A stretch of 26,364 nt of DNA from the NCBI GenBank assembly GCA_900317865.1, contig ONIK01000018.1, forward strand, positions 1-26,364, written 5' to 3'. Shown one piece after another: positions 8,064 to 17,100 of this stretch. A model generated the notes under the pieces. The model saw only the letters and a list, made by a program, of their open reading frames with translations, had not been told where the DNA came from and did not search any database. The translations under genes and the position numbers were made by a program. The stretch is from an uncultured Methanobrevibacter sp. Lineage in GTDB: Archaea; Methanobacteriota; Methanobacteria; Methanobacteriales; Methanobacteriaceae. Position 1 is the stretch's first letter. Each line of letters begins with the position of its first letter.

Positions 8064-9554
8064 TGATGCTTGTTTATTTTTCTTCTCTTTAGGATCTTCT
8101 TCAGGTTTTTCATCAACCATCTCTTCGGCCATCATCTCTTCTTCGCTTTCTTCAGCTTCTTCAACTTCTTCAGCTTGAGGTTCTTCAGTTATTAATTCGA
8201 CTTCATCTCTTACAGGCTCTTCTTCAATAATTTCTTCTTGAGGGATTCCTGCAAACATCTGGTTTTGAAGTTCTTCAGCACGTCTGTCACGCTCTTCAAT
8301 ACGCATTTCCTCTTTTTTCTTTTCCATCTTTTTAATAACTGATTTAGGAATGACCTTTTTTCTGAAGCGTTTGATTTCGTCCTTTTCCAAATCAAGAAAA
8401 TCTGAAATTTCCCATGCAAGCTCATCATTTTGAAACATTATTTCCAAATATGGAAACATTGAAATAGCTACAGTATTTGATATATGCATTTTTTCAGACA
8501 TTTTATCTGCAATGCCGTCACGCAAGTTTCTTTTTCCACGGTTGCGCCCCATCAATGTAAATACTGTTGGTCCTCTTATTGGAGTGAATTTTTTATATGT
8601 TTCCTTTTTGGATGCGCTTACACCGATTCCCATGAAGTCAGTTGCATATTTCCAGTAGCCATAGTTTCTTGTTCTTTGGGCTCTTCCAAAGTATAAATCT
8701 GCATTTGACAGGTTTTCATATGCTTTTTTAAGTTCGTTCTTATTGGTGTATTCGCGGGCTACATTTTCGGCAATATATTCCATTACAAGTGTAGGCTCTT
8801 CATCAACCCTTAACGCATCTTTGACATGTTTTGGATTTTTACTTTTTAATGTAGCCATCACGCCATCGATAATGGTTGACCTGTCATCTTTAGTTGTAAT
8901 GCTTTCAACGTCTTCCATAGTTAATTCATGGGATGTGTCTGCAATTGCTTGAAAGCTGTTAATGGCTGAACGAATATCTCCATTTGATTTTTGAGCTAAT
9001 AATTTTAAAGCTTCCTTATCATATTCAATGCCTTCTTCTTTAGCAATAGTTTTAAGCATTTTATTGATGGTAGGGTATTTAATCTTGTTCATTTTAATAA
9101 CTTGACATTTAGGCTTAATGGATTGCAGCCTTTTTGAGTAAAAATCGTTAGCTATTAAAATCAACGGATGTTTTGAGGTTTTAATGATTTCTCCAATAGC
9201 TTTAACTCCTCCGCGGTCGTTGGTACCATGAATACCGTCTACCTCATCCATAATAATCAGCTTATATTCGTCTCCAAACAGTGACCTTGATGATGAAGAT
9301 TCACCAATTGTGCTTTTGATTACGTCCTGGGAACGTTTATCACTTGCGTTAAGCTCAATGTATTCGGAAAATTCATTAGCTATTGCCTGGGCAAAAGTGG
9401 TTTTTCCAATACCTGGAGGCCCGACTAAAAGTATGGGCTGCTGAGGATTACCGTTTTTCCAGTTCTCAACCCATGTTTCAATTATTTTTTTCTCTTTATT
9501 ATTACCTAATATCTCTTTTAGGGTTTTTGGCCGGTATTTATCTGTCCACAACAT
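8049..9554 (-). CDS. rfcL: Replication factor C large subunit (clamp loader)
   Basis: 501 residues. AAA+ ATPase that with RfcS opens and loads the PCNA sliding clamp. RFC boxes are in order: WTDKYRPKTL, Walker A GPPGIGKTT (45-53), Walker B LIIMDEVDG (99-107) and SDKRS/ELNASD. The collar domain follows, then a charged coiled-coil-like helix rich in K and E (about 395-430) and a very acidic segment (about 435-490). The C-terminus ends QASLFDF, a PCNA-interacting (PIP-box-like) motif. The ATG at 9554 has SD AAAGGT upstream and lies 12 nt after the rfcS stop, so the two subunits are made from one transcript. Its 3' end overlaps the convergent gene ending at 8063. Confidence 0.96.
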   Translation of the reverse strand: MLWTDKYRPKTLKEILGNNKEKKIIETWVENWKNGNPQQPILLVGPPGIGKTTFAQAIANEFSEYIELNASDKRSQDVIKSTIGESSSSRSLFGDEYKLIIMDEVDGIHGTNDRGGVKAIGEIIKTSKHPLILIANDFYSKRLQSIKPKCQVIKMNKIKYPTINKMLKTIAKEEGIEYDKEALKLLAQKSNGDIRSAINSFQAIADTSHELTMEDVESITTKDDRSTIIDGVMATLKSKNPKHVKDALRVDEEPTLVMEYIAENVAREYTNKNELKKAYENLSNADLYFGRAQRTRNYGYWKYATDFMGIGVSASKKETYKKFTPIRGPTVFTLMGRNRGKRNLRDGIADKMSEKMHISNTVAISMFPYLEIMFQNDELAWEISDFLDLEKDEIKRFRKKVIPKSVIKKMEKKKEEMRIEERDRRAEELQNQMFAGIPQEEIIEEEPVRDEVELITEEPQAEEVEEAEESEEEMMAEEMVDEKPEEDPKEKKNKQASLFDF

Positions 9555-9566
9555 TTCAATACCTTT

Positions 9567-10514
9567 CTATAAGAATTTTGTTAAAAGAGCTTCAAGTTGT
9601 ATTCTAGGGTTTGATCCTTCTCTTATTCTAAAATCGCAATTTGCTATTGCTTCGATTATATCAATATAAAAATCAGGATCCATCTTACCATCAATAACTC
9701 TTCTTGACACTTCCTGATATATTTGAGCAACCATATCTTCTCCGCTTGTGCCCTGTAAAACCATTGTTTCATGCATGAGCTTTCTAGCACCCATAAAGTC
9801 TCCAGTCAATGCTTTTGTAATCATATCGGATATGTCTTGAGGTTTTGATTTTGAAACAACATCATACACGCTGTCTTCTGTAATGTGTTCTCCTTCAGAA
9901 GCTGTTGCCTGCAGGATATTGACTGCTTTACGCATATCTCCTTCTGCATAGTATACAATTGCTTCAATACCTTTTTCATCATAATCAAAGTTTTCCTCTT
10001 CACATATGAACTTTAATCTGCCAACTATTTCTTCTCCTTTTATCGGTGCAAATCTGAATATTGCACATCTTGACTGTATAGGATCTATGATTTTGGATGA
10101 ATAGTTACAGGACAATATGAATGAAGCGGTTTTTGTATACATTTCCATTTCACGTCTTAAAGCATGCTGAGCATCTTTTGTCATGTTGTCAACTTCGTCC
10201 AGAAATATTATTCTAAATGGAGCTCCAACAGGTTTTAATCTACAGAAATTCTTAATGTCATTTCTAACAGTGTCAATTCCTCTTGCATCTGAAGCGTTTA
10301 ATTCCAGGAAGTTTTGTCTCCAGTATTCTCCAAGAGTTGATTTAACTAATGCCAGTGCAGTTGTGGTTTTTCCAACACCTGCTGGTCCGGTAAACATTAA
10401 ATTTGGCATGCTTTCTTCGCCAACATACTTTTTAAGTCTATTTATAATATGTTCTTGGCCTACAATGTCATCTAGGCTTTGTGGTCTATATTTTTCTACC
10501 CAAGGTCCACTCAT
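9567..10514 (-). CDS. rfcS: Replication factor C small subunit (clamp loader)
   Basis: 315 residues. AAA+ ATPase that forms the repeated subunit of the archaeal clamp loader. Visible motifs are WVEKYRPQSLDDIVGQ, Walker A GPAGVGKTT (43-51), ELNASDARGID (71-81), Walker B IIFLDEVD (102-109), sensor 1 SCNYSSKI and the arginine-finger SRC at 148-150. No intein interrupts the ATPase, although inteins occur in some archaeal RfcS proteins. The start is fixed by SD GGTGAT five to six nt upstream of the ATG. It precedes rfcL by 12 nt and is the first gene of the pair. Confidence 0.97.
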   Translation of the reverse strand: MSGPWVEKYRPQSLDDIVGQEHIINRLKKYVGEESMPNLMFTGPAGVGKTTTALALVKSTLGEYWRQNFLELNASDARGIDTVRNDIKNFCRLKPVGAPFRIIFLDEVDNMTKDAQHALRREMEMYTKTASFILSCNYSSKIIDPIQSRCAIFRFAPIKGEEIVGRLKFICEEENFDYDEKGIEAIVYYAEGDMRKAVNILQATASEGEHITEDSVYDVVSKSKPQDISDMITKALTGDFMGARKLMHETMVLQGTSGEDMVAQIYQEVSRRVIDGKMDPDFYIDIIEAIANCDFRIREGSNPRIQLEALLTKFL

Positions 10515-10611
10515 TAAATCACCATGATTTTGTAATAATAAAGTATATGTTTGTTAGTTAATAATTAGTTTGTGGTAGTGTGTGATGAGTAATATTTTTG
10601 TCAAATCAACT

Positions 10612-10622
10612 CTCTTTTTCCA
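10612..10622 (+). repeat. 11-bp direct repeat outside the left inverted repeat
   Basis: CTCTTTTTCCA, repeated exactly at 12264-12274 in the same orientation, with the long inverted repeats lying between. It resembles a target-site duplication but is AT-rich and 5-7 nt away from the repeat arms. Confidence 0.45.
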
Positions 10623-10627
10623 GTCAT

Positions 10628-10796
10628 GTTAATTTAAGAAAACCATTATGAATTTTTAACTATATTGTTTTATTTCTTTATTTTTCAATTTATATTTCTT
10701 TATTTGATATTAAATCCTATTAACGTTTCTATTTTTTATATTTAAGTTCTATCATCTATAATTTATTTTTCATTATTTTTCAGTTTTTAGTTAATT
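10628..10796 (+). repeat. Left arm of a long inverted repeat
   Basis: 169 nt from GTTAATTTAAGAAA to TTTTTAGTTAATT. It matches the reverse complement of 12093-12256 at about 90% by eye, with two small indels. No coding potential was seen. Confidence 0.85.
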
Positions 10797-11063
10797 TCTT
10801 CCAGCAAATAGTTTTAATTTGCTTAAAATTTACTATAATTATTTTAAGTATTTTATATCTAATTTTAATTATTTTTAATAGTTGATATTAAATGTTATAA
10901 AATTATATTGGGGTTTATTTAGAATTTTTTAGTTGGAATTTTTTGATTTGGCGGTTGTTTTGATGGTTAATTTTGGGAATATTGTGATGATGCTCTGGCA
11001 AACTTAGATAAATATGCTAGTCGAAAATATATAATTTGATGATGAAAAACTCATTTGAAATCG

Positions 11064-11086
11064 AAAAACTAATTAGAAAGTATAAT
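11064..11086 (+). repeat. Inner inverted-repeat segment, left
   Basis: AAAAACTAATTAGAAAGTATAAT is, apart from one inserted base, the reverse complement of 12043-12066. It extends the arm homology after a gap of about 255 nt that exists only on the left side. Confidence 0.65.
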
Positions 11087-11142
11087 CATAGTTTAAATTA
11101 GCTTATTTTTGAAATATTCCTTATTTTGACTTTTTTTGAATA

Positions 11143-11175
11143 CAAGCAAGCACTTGCATTCGGAAATCTTTATAT
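11143..11175 (+). promoter_or_regulatory. TATA box with upstream palindromic element (copy 2 of 2)
   Basis: The palindrome GCAAGCACTTGC (11146-11157) is followed by ATTCGGAAAT and CTTTATATGG (TATA box). It aligns without gaps to the element at 6384-6349 (26 of 33 identical). The ATG at 11310 is about 140 nt downstream, implying a leader of roughly 110 nt. Confidence 0.6.
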
Positions 11176-11233
11176 GGTTATAAAATTTAATTTTATGTAG
11201 TGAATATTAATTAATTCATAATATTATTTATGT

Positions 11234-11253
11234 ATATGTAAAAGATTACATAT
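11234..11253 (+). repeat. Leader hairpin ATATGTAA/TTACATAT
   Basis: An 8-bp perfect stem with loop AAGA in the inferred 5' leader, about 56 nt before the start codon. Confidence 0.45.
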
Positions 11254-11309
11254 GCCGATAAAATTTATGAAGGTCTTTTAATTCTGTAAATTTAAGTGGG
11301 GTTTAAAAT

Positions 11310-11951
11310 ATGAACAAATTATTTAATTATTTAATTATTGTATTAATTGCTTTTACAAGCCTTGCATGTGCTTTTGCCACTTGTGATGCTGATAATATTA
11401 CAGCTGATGACCATCCTATAATGATTGATGATCAACAGAATTTGATTGATGAATTATCTAATGACGATTTAAATCAAACTGCAGATAATAATGTAACTGA
11501 AGATTTAAATAATAACACAGATTTAGATAATAATACTATAGCAGGGGACGATAATTCAGATAATATTTCAAATAATGCGCCTGAAATTAAAAAACCTGTC
11601 GAATTCAGTACCTTTTTAATTCAAAATGGTGATGTGTTAAAATATGTTTTGAATTATGATTTAAATTGCACAGGTTATTTTTCATTAACTATAACTTCAG
11701 GCAATGAAACCTGCATGAATTGTGATTTTATAGTACTTGGTTCTAATTCATTTTCCGTTAATTCATTGTCAACCCATAGAATTCATGTATTAGATAATGA
11801 ATCAAAGACTTTTAATATATGCCTTAGTTATGATGGAAATGCAGATTATTCTCCAACAAAACTCTCACAAATTATCGTGGTTGATTCTTCAATTATAAAT
11901 AAATTTGTTGTTAGTATGGGCAATTTAATTACAGCTTCTATTATGTGTTAA
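11310..11951 (+). CDS. Small secreted protein with Asn/Asp-rich linker
   Basis: 213 residues. The signal peptide has the hydrophobic core YLIIVLIAFTSLACAFA before TCDADN. A linker of about 70 residues (28-95) is very rich in N, D and T, with many N-x-T/S sequons, as expected for a glycosylated wall-spanning spacer. The C-terminal half looks like one beta-sandwich: FSTFLIQNGDVLKYVLNYD, CTGYFSLTITSG, then LSYDGNADYSPTK, close to Ig-like repeats of archaeal surface proteins. SD GGGG lies 8 nt before the ATG. I do not recognise a named family. It is the only gene between the two long inverted repeats and shares its promoter element with the secreted-protein gene at 6293; the residues after the two signal peptides are similar too (SDVDNVT, CDADNIT). 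Confidence 0.8.
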   Translation: MNKLFNYLIIVLIAFTSLACAFATCDADNITADDHPIMIDDQQNLIDELSNDDLNQTADNNVTEDLNNNTDLDNNTIAGDDNSDNISNNAPEIKKPVEFSTFLIQNGDVLKYVLNYDLNCTGYFSLTITSGNETCMNCDFIVLGSNSFSVNSLSTHRIHVLDNESKTFNICLSYDGNADYSPTKLSQIIVVDSSIINKFVVSMGNLITASIMC

Positions 11952-11965
11952 TTTAATTATACACA

Positions 11966-11987
11966 TTTTTTCTATTTTTTCTTTTTT
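11966..11987 (+). terminator. Oligo-T terminator of the 11310 gene
   Basis: Three T-runs (11966-11971, 11975-11980, 11982-11987) follow the stop by 15 nt, as typical for archaeal intrinsic termination. No hairpin is needed or seen. Confidence 0.6.
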
Positions 11988-12042
11988 AATAAATTTATAG
12001 CTTCTATTGCTGTTGTTCGACATAATTATAAAAGGATACTTA

Positions 12043-12066
12043 ATTATACTTTCTAAATTAGTTTTT
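12043..12066 (-). repeat. Inner inverted-repeat segment, right
   Basis: Reverse complement of 11064-11086 with one extra base. On this side it is separated from the main arm by only about 26 nt. Confidence 0.65.
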
Positions 12067-12092
12067 TTTTATTTCGAACAAAATGATTTTTT

Positions 12093-12256
12093 AATTAACT
12101 AAAAACTGAAAAATAAAAATAAATAATAAATGATAGAGCTTAAATATAAAAAATAGGGGCGTTAACACGATTCAATATCAAATAAAGAAATATTAATGGA
12201 AAATAAAGAAATAAAACAATATAGTTAAAAATTCATAATGGGTTTCTTAAATTAAC
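12093..12256 (-). repeat. Right arm of a long inverted repeat
   Basis: 164 nt, about 90% identical by eye to the reverse complement of 10628-10796. The two arms bound the secreted-protein gene at 11310. Confidence 0.85.
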
Positions 12257-12263
12257 AGGGTTG

Positions 12264-12274
12264 CTCTTTTTCCA
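12264..12274 (+). repeat. 11-bp direct repeat outside the right inverted repeat
   Basis: CTCTTTTTCCA, identical to 10612-10622; see that entry. Confidence 0.45.
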
Positions 12275-12291
12275 TTAACTTTTTAAGTTAA
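12275..12291. repeat. Palindrome TTAACTT/AAGTTAA upstream of htpX
   Basis: A 7-bp perfect inverted repeat with a 3-nt spacer, ending 37 nt before the htpX ATG. It may be an operator or leader hairpin; no T-run follows. Confidence 0.4.
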
Positions 12292-12328
12292 AATGATTAA
12301 TATCAATACATAAGTTGGGGTGTTAATA

Positions 12329-13288
12329 ATGAGAGGCACATGGAAACTTAGATTAAGAATGTTGTTTACAACTGTTTTGATGTTTTCAATCATTTATTTC
12401 TTAGTGCTCCTTGTAGGAAGGTATCTGGGAATCAGCAGTTGGAGAATATATGCAGTTATAAGTTTGGGAATAGTATTTTTACAGTATTGGTTTGGACCGT
12501 CATTGGTCAAACGTTCAATGAATGTAAGGCCATTGTCTGAAGCTGAAGCTCCCCATATTCATAAGATGGTGGCAGAGCTTGCTCAGACTGCAGGTGTCCC
12601 TAAACCTGAAATAGGATTGTCTGAAGTTAATATTCCAAATGCTTTTGCATATGGAAGAACAAGCAGAAGCGGTCACATTGCAATTACCCGTCCGATTTTG
12701 GGTTTATTGGATTATGATGAATTAAGGGCAGTATTGGGTCATGAAATGGGTCATATTAAGCATAATGATATGGCAGTAACTGCAGCGGTTAGTGTGATTC
12801 CGATGATTTGCTATTATATTGCATTGTCATTCATGTTTTCAGGAGACCGTGATAATGGTGGAACAGTTATTATTGGAATTTTAGGTTATGTATTCTATTT
12901 AATCGGCCAATTGCTGGTGCTGTTCATCTCAAGAACCCGTGAATACTATGCAGATGAAGCTTCCGTTGAATATGGAAACCGTCCTGCAGCATTGGTGTCT
13001 GCATTATACAAATTGTCTTATGGTGCTGCCAAATGTGATAAGAAAACTATTGATGATTTGAACACCAACAGAGCATTCTTTGCAACAGATATTAATAATG
13101 CTCAGCATGATATTAATGATTTCCAGCAAGTGGACTTTGATGGTGATGGAAAAATATCTGATGATGAATTGAGAAGATTGGCCAATTCTGAAGTTAAAAT
13201 TTCAAAAACTAAAGGCATTATGGAATTATTCTCCACTCATCCGGATTCCCTTAAAAGAGTGAAAAGATTGGCACAATTAGAAAATTAG
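12329..13288 (+). CDS. htpX: HtpX-like membrane zinc metalloprotease with an EF-hand loop
   Basis: 319 residues; a membrane-bound M48 peptidase for protein quality control. Two N-terminal membrane segments (about 12-30 and 40-56) precede the active site HEMGH (138-142), whose third zinc ligand is E205 in TREYYADEAS. Two further hydrophobic segments lie at about 152-170 and 178-200. The family ending FSTHPDSLKRVKRL is present. Odd: residues 269-280 read DFDGDGKISDDE, a canonical EF-hand calcium loop (D1, D3, D5, G6, I8, E12), inside the cytosolic C-terminal part. The ATG at 12329 is chosen because GGGGTG lies 6 nt upstream; an in-frame GTG at 12320 falls within that SD. trmI follows after 9 nt, so the two are probably co-transcribed. 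Confidence 0.93.
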   Translation: MRGTWKLRLRMLFTTVLMFSIIYFLVLLVGRYLGISSWRIYAVISLGIVFLQYWFGPSLVKRSMNVRPLSEAEAPHIHKMVAELAQTAGVPKPEIGLSEVNIPNAFAYGRTSRSGHIAITRPILGLLDYDELRAVLGHEMGHIKHNDMAVTAAVSVIPMICYYIALSFMFSGDRDNGGTVIIGILGYVFYLIGQLLVLFISRTREYYADEASVEYGNRPAALVSALYKLSYGAAKCDKKTIDDLNTNRAFFATDINNAQHDINDFQQVDFDGDGKISDDELRRLANSEVKISKTKGIMELFSTHPDSLKRVKRLAQLEN

Positions 13289-13297
13289 GTGTAATTT

Positions 13298-14029
13298 ATG
13301 AAAATGATTTTAGATGAACGTGGTAAAAAGTATATCTTAAAAGAAGGCGAAGATTTTCAAAGTGATTTGGGAATAGTGTCTGCAGAGGTTTTATCTGCAG
13401 CTGAAATTGGTGATGAAGTTAAAAGCCATCTTGACCACTCATTTAAAATTGTTAAACCTAATGTCAATGACTTTATAGATTTGATGGACAGGCGCTGTTC
13501 AATATTAATTAAAAAGGATATTGGGACGGTCTTGGCATACACCGGTTTGGGTGCGGGTTCCAGGGTTGTTGATGCGGGAACCGGTGCCGGAGCTATTGCA
13601 CTGAACTTCGGTAATGTTGTCGGAGAAGATGGTCGGGTTTATACCTATGAAATCAGGGAAGACTTTGCGGAAGTTGCAAGGAAAAACGTCGAGACCTTTG
13701 GAATAACAAACATAGAAGTTAAAAATCAAAATATCAAAGAAGGAATTGATGAGGATAATATTGATCTGGTATTTTTAGACCTTCCAAAGCCTTATGAAAT
13801 CTTTGAAGATGTTTATGATTCATTAAACCTTGGTGGATGGCTGGTTGTGTATGCTCCGTATATTAATCAGGCTGAAGTTTCATACAGAGTTGCCAAAAAG
13901 CTTAATTTCTATGACATTGAAATTTTGGAAACTTTGGAACGGGGTCTTGAAGTTAGGCAGCAGGGTACAAGACCAAAAACGAGAATGGTTGGACACAGCG
14001 GATATTTACTTTTTGCCCGCAAATTATGA
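13298..14029 (+). CDS. trmI: tRNA (adenine-58-N1)-methyltransferase, archaeal TrmI type
   Basis: 243 residues. It methylates A58 (in some archaea also A57) in the T-loop of tRNA using S-adenosylmethionine. It has an N-terminal small beta domain, then the Rossmann fold with SAM motif I VVDAGTGAGAIAL (about 89-101), the ribose-binding acidic strand VYTYEIRED, motif IV DLVFLDLPKPYE (the DxP type of this family) and the C-terminal ERGLEVRQQG, RPKTRMVGHSGYL. SD AGGTG precedes the ATG; a second ATG two codons later is less well placed. It follows htpX by 9 nt, suggesting one transcript. The family is tetrameric and the C-terminal motif is characteristic, so the assignment is firm. Confidence 0.94.
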   Translation: MKMILDERGKKYILKEGEDFQSDLGIVSAEVLSAAEIGDEVKSHLDHSFKIVKPNVNDFIDLMDRRCSILIKKDIGTVLAYTGLGAGSRVVDAGTGAGAIALNFGNVVGEDGRVYTYEIREDFAEVARKNVETFGITNIEVKNQNIKEGIDEDNIDLVFLDLPKPYEIFEDVYDSLNLGGWLVVYAPYINQAEVSYRVAKKLNFYDIEILETLERGLEVRQQGTRPKTRMVGHSGYLLFARKL

Positions 14030-14093
14030 ATCAATTATATTCATTGTAGCTATCATTATTTTGATGGATATAATGGATATTATATTTTTAATA

Positions 14094-14106
14094 AAAGCTT
14101 TTTTTA
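14094..14106 (+). terminator. Possible T-rich terminator after trmI
   Basis: AAAAGCTTTT followed by further T and A-rich sequence, about 65 nt after the trmI stop, between convergent genes. Weak. Confidence 0.4.
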
Positions 14107-14160
14107 ATTTAAGAAAATTTGTTTTAAAAAATCAGATTTTTTAATCGCGATATCTACATT

Positions 14161-14195
14161 AAAAAATAAAAAATTAGAGGAATTATTCATTCCTC
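14161..14195 (-). terminator. Terminator hairpin containing the stop codon of the 14187 gene
   Basis: On the minus strand GAGGAAT/ATTCCTC (14195-14189 with 14183-14177) is followed by T-rich runs down to 14161. The TGA stop (14189-14187) sits at the stem-loop junction. The neighbouring paralogue has the same arrangement. Confidence 0.75.
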
Positions 14196-17100
14196 TTTGG
14201 CAGCGATAGTTATTTTATTTGAAGTCATGGATGAACCGTATTGGCTTGTTATAATATATTCTCCAGGCATTAAATTAATGTTTAGTCTGGCTGTTCCGTT
14301 TTCATCCGTTGTACGATTATAGAACACTCCATTAATGTTGAATGTTATGTTAACGCCAGATAATGGATTGCCTTGGCCGTCAACAAGAGTCGCACTGAAT
14401 TTGAATCCGTCCTTGTAGGTTATGTTTAAATCTTCACCGGTCAATACTGGCAATACTGTAATAGTATATGATATTAAAAGGCTTGTTAACGGATCAATTG
14501 CTGTTAGGATATATTCTCCAGGATTTAAGTTAATGTTTAATTTGGCGGTTCCATTTTCATTAGTTGCGCGTTCATAAAAGACTCCATTAATGTTCATAAT
14601 AATGTTTTCACCACTTAATGGGTTGCCCTCACCATCGACTAGGGAGATGTAGAACTGTGAATCATTTCTGTAATATTTAACCAAATCATCTGCAATTAAT
14701 GTTGGCAATACTTCAATATCATTTTGAATGACGATTTTTTCTGATGGGCTTTTAGTTTCAGCCTTTTTACCTGCGTATGTAGTTTTAATAGTATAATTTC
14801 CAGGATTTAAGTTAATATTCATGGTAGCAATACCTTTATCATCGGATATTCGAGTATAATTATTGCCGTTTACTTCAAATATTACCTCTTTTCCACTATC
14901 TCCAACATCTGCTGTAAACTGGGTACTGTTTTTATAATATTTTACAATATCTTCAGTTTTCAATTCAGGAATGGATTTTTGTGTGTAGATTTTTAAGGAT
15001 ATGGTAGCTTTGTTGTAGTATGTATCTTTCCAGGTATTGTCTTGGTAAACCAGAGATTTGTTTTTCTGGAAATTTTGTCTTGACTCTGTAAGCATAGGTA
15101 ATTGTGTATTATTTAATATTATGCTGAATTCATCCCCTTTGTCGATTGAGATATATTCTGGTAATGAGACTGTATGATATCCATCAAATGAGGAATTTCC
15201 ACTGCCGGATACTCTTAATTTATTGTTTACATAAATTTCATAAGTAAATGGTTTATCTTTTTCAAACCATGATCCGAATGCACTTATGTATGTGTCTTCT
15301 TCAGCAGTGTAAATATTTTTAATGGTATTTAGTTTGCCTTTATTATAGAATTCTATTTTTCCTCCTAAGTCATATTGGTAATTGCCGTCATATGGCTCAT
15401 CATTTTCAAATATGTATCCTACTGAGGTTACGGATAGGAAACTTACGTCATAATATGAAACATAATCAAATCCTCCATCACCAGAATTTGGCCCATAACT
15501 GTTTTTAATAATCCATGCACCGTCTCCAGGCGGAGTTATTAGGAAATTGTTTTTTGAGTAGTTATCGTCCCATCCAACAAGTGTCACTATATGGTTGATT
15601 TTAGTATCATTTTCATTATTATAATATTGTGCTGAAGTTTTAGTATTATAATACGGTGCTTTTCCAAAAGCTTTTATTGAAGCAGATAAAGCTCCGTAAT
15701 CAATTAATGCACGTTTAATGATATTATTGTCTGTAAGGTTTGCACGTGCAGGGATTATTACTACATCTTGAACATGAATATTATCGGGTGTGGAAATAAA
15801 TAATGGAATTTTACCGTATTCATCATAGGTATCATCTTTTGTTGGAACCATTCCAAACCAGTTAATAGTATATACTGCAGCTATAATACTGTTTCCACCT
15901 TCTATAAAAGTTGCGGCGCCGTATTTTGAATATTTCAGCAGTGAATTTTGAATGTTATTTTCTGAAAAATCATATTCAATTCCGGTTGTTTTTAATAATG
16001 CAGATTCCAATGCTCCAGCAGTTCCAAATGCCCAACATGAATTATCTTCGCCCTGATTTTTAACCGGACTTACCCATCCCCATTCATTCAAATCGAATCG
16101 GGATGGAAGTTTTGTTATGATAAATGTGTCGTTAGTTAATTTAAGTTCAGCACCTTCCTCGCAAATGTATGTATCGTAATCCGTGTCATTAAAAATAAAC
16201 CTGTCTGTTGTGTTTTTATTATAAGTAATTTCATATTGGCCTAAAAAAACGGCGTGAACTCCTTCAGTATTGTTTGTGAAATTAGCAGTTACATTCATAT
16301 TGCAGGAATAAGTATAAATTGCTTGTTTGGAGTTGTCATTGAAATCTGTGTTTATAATAAATGTGTTAGACAAATCAGCATAAACTGCGCCTCCATGTGT
16401 GAGATTTCCATCACTGGATGTTAGTTTGTTGTTTGTGAATATTGTATTGTAAATGCTGAGGTCATTATCTGATACGTATAATGCTCCACCATCGTATTGG
16501 GCTTTATTGCCTATAAAGTCACAATTCCTTATGGTTGAAGTTCCTCCAAGTAAAACAACAGCACCTCCGAAGTTTGAGGAACAGTTAAGGAATTTAGTGT
16601 TATATATCACTGTGGTTCCATTGTCGCTGTATTCATAACCTGGTGTATCAATCAGTACTGCTCCTGCATTTTTTTGGGAGCTGACGTTGATAAAACTACA
16701 ATTCTCTATGATTGCTTTATTTATTTCTTTTAAGATTAAAGCCCCACCAGTTTCTTTAGCTTTTAAATTTATAAATTCTGAATTTAGGACTTCTGTATAT
16801 CTGTCATTTATTACTGCAGCATATTTTGATATAGTATCTTTAAAAAGACAGTTGTCAATAATTATTGATGCAGTTGCCCCATGGATAAATCCTTTAACAA
16901 GGTCTATCTTGCTCTCGAATGTAGAATCGGTGACAATTACTTCTGATTCATAAACCCCAATTCCAGCACAGTCGGGTGAGTAATTATCAGTAAATAGTGA
17001 ATTTAAAACTTTTCCATTGCTTCTAAAAATAACTGCTCCACCATCACTTGTGGCATTGTTTTTATTGAATGTACAGTTGTTAATTACCGTATTTTTTCCG

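Larger units (their letters stand above)
10515..11309. other. Long AT-rich intergenic stretch between rfcS and the 11310 gene
   Basis: It contains the left inverted repeat (10628-10796), a further inverted segment (11064-11086), the promoter element at 11143-11175 and a leader hairpin (11234-11253). I see no credible gene; 10797-11051 has nothing I can identify and is missing from the matching right arm. Confidence 0.6.
11952..12328. other. Intergenic region before htpX
   Basis: It holds the terminator of the 11310 gene, the inner inverted segment (12043-12066), the right inverted-repeat arm (12093-12256), the direct repeat (12264-12274) and a palindrome (12275-12291). No gene is visible. 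No convincing htpX TATA box could be chosen, so htpX may be expressed from within the right arm. Confidence 0.6.

Noticed and set aside
13830..14144. 104-codon plus-strand frame overlapping the end of trmI
   Set aside because: It lies in another frame of trmI and has no SD; the trmI frame has strong family motifs.
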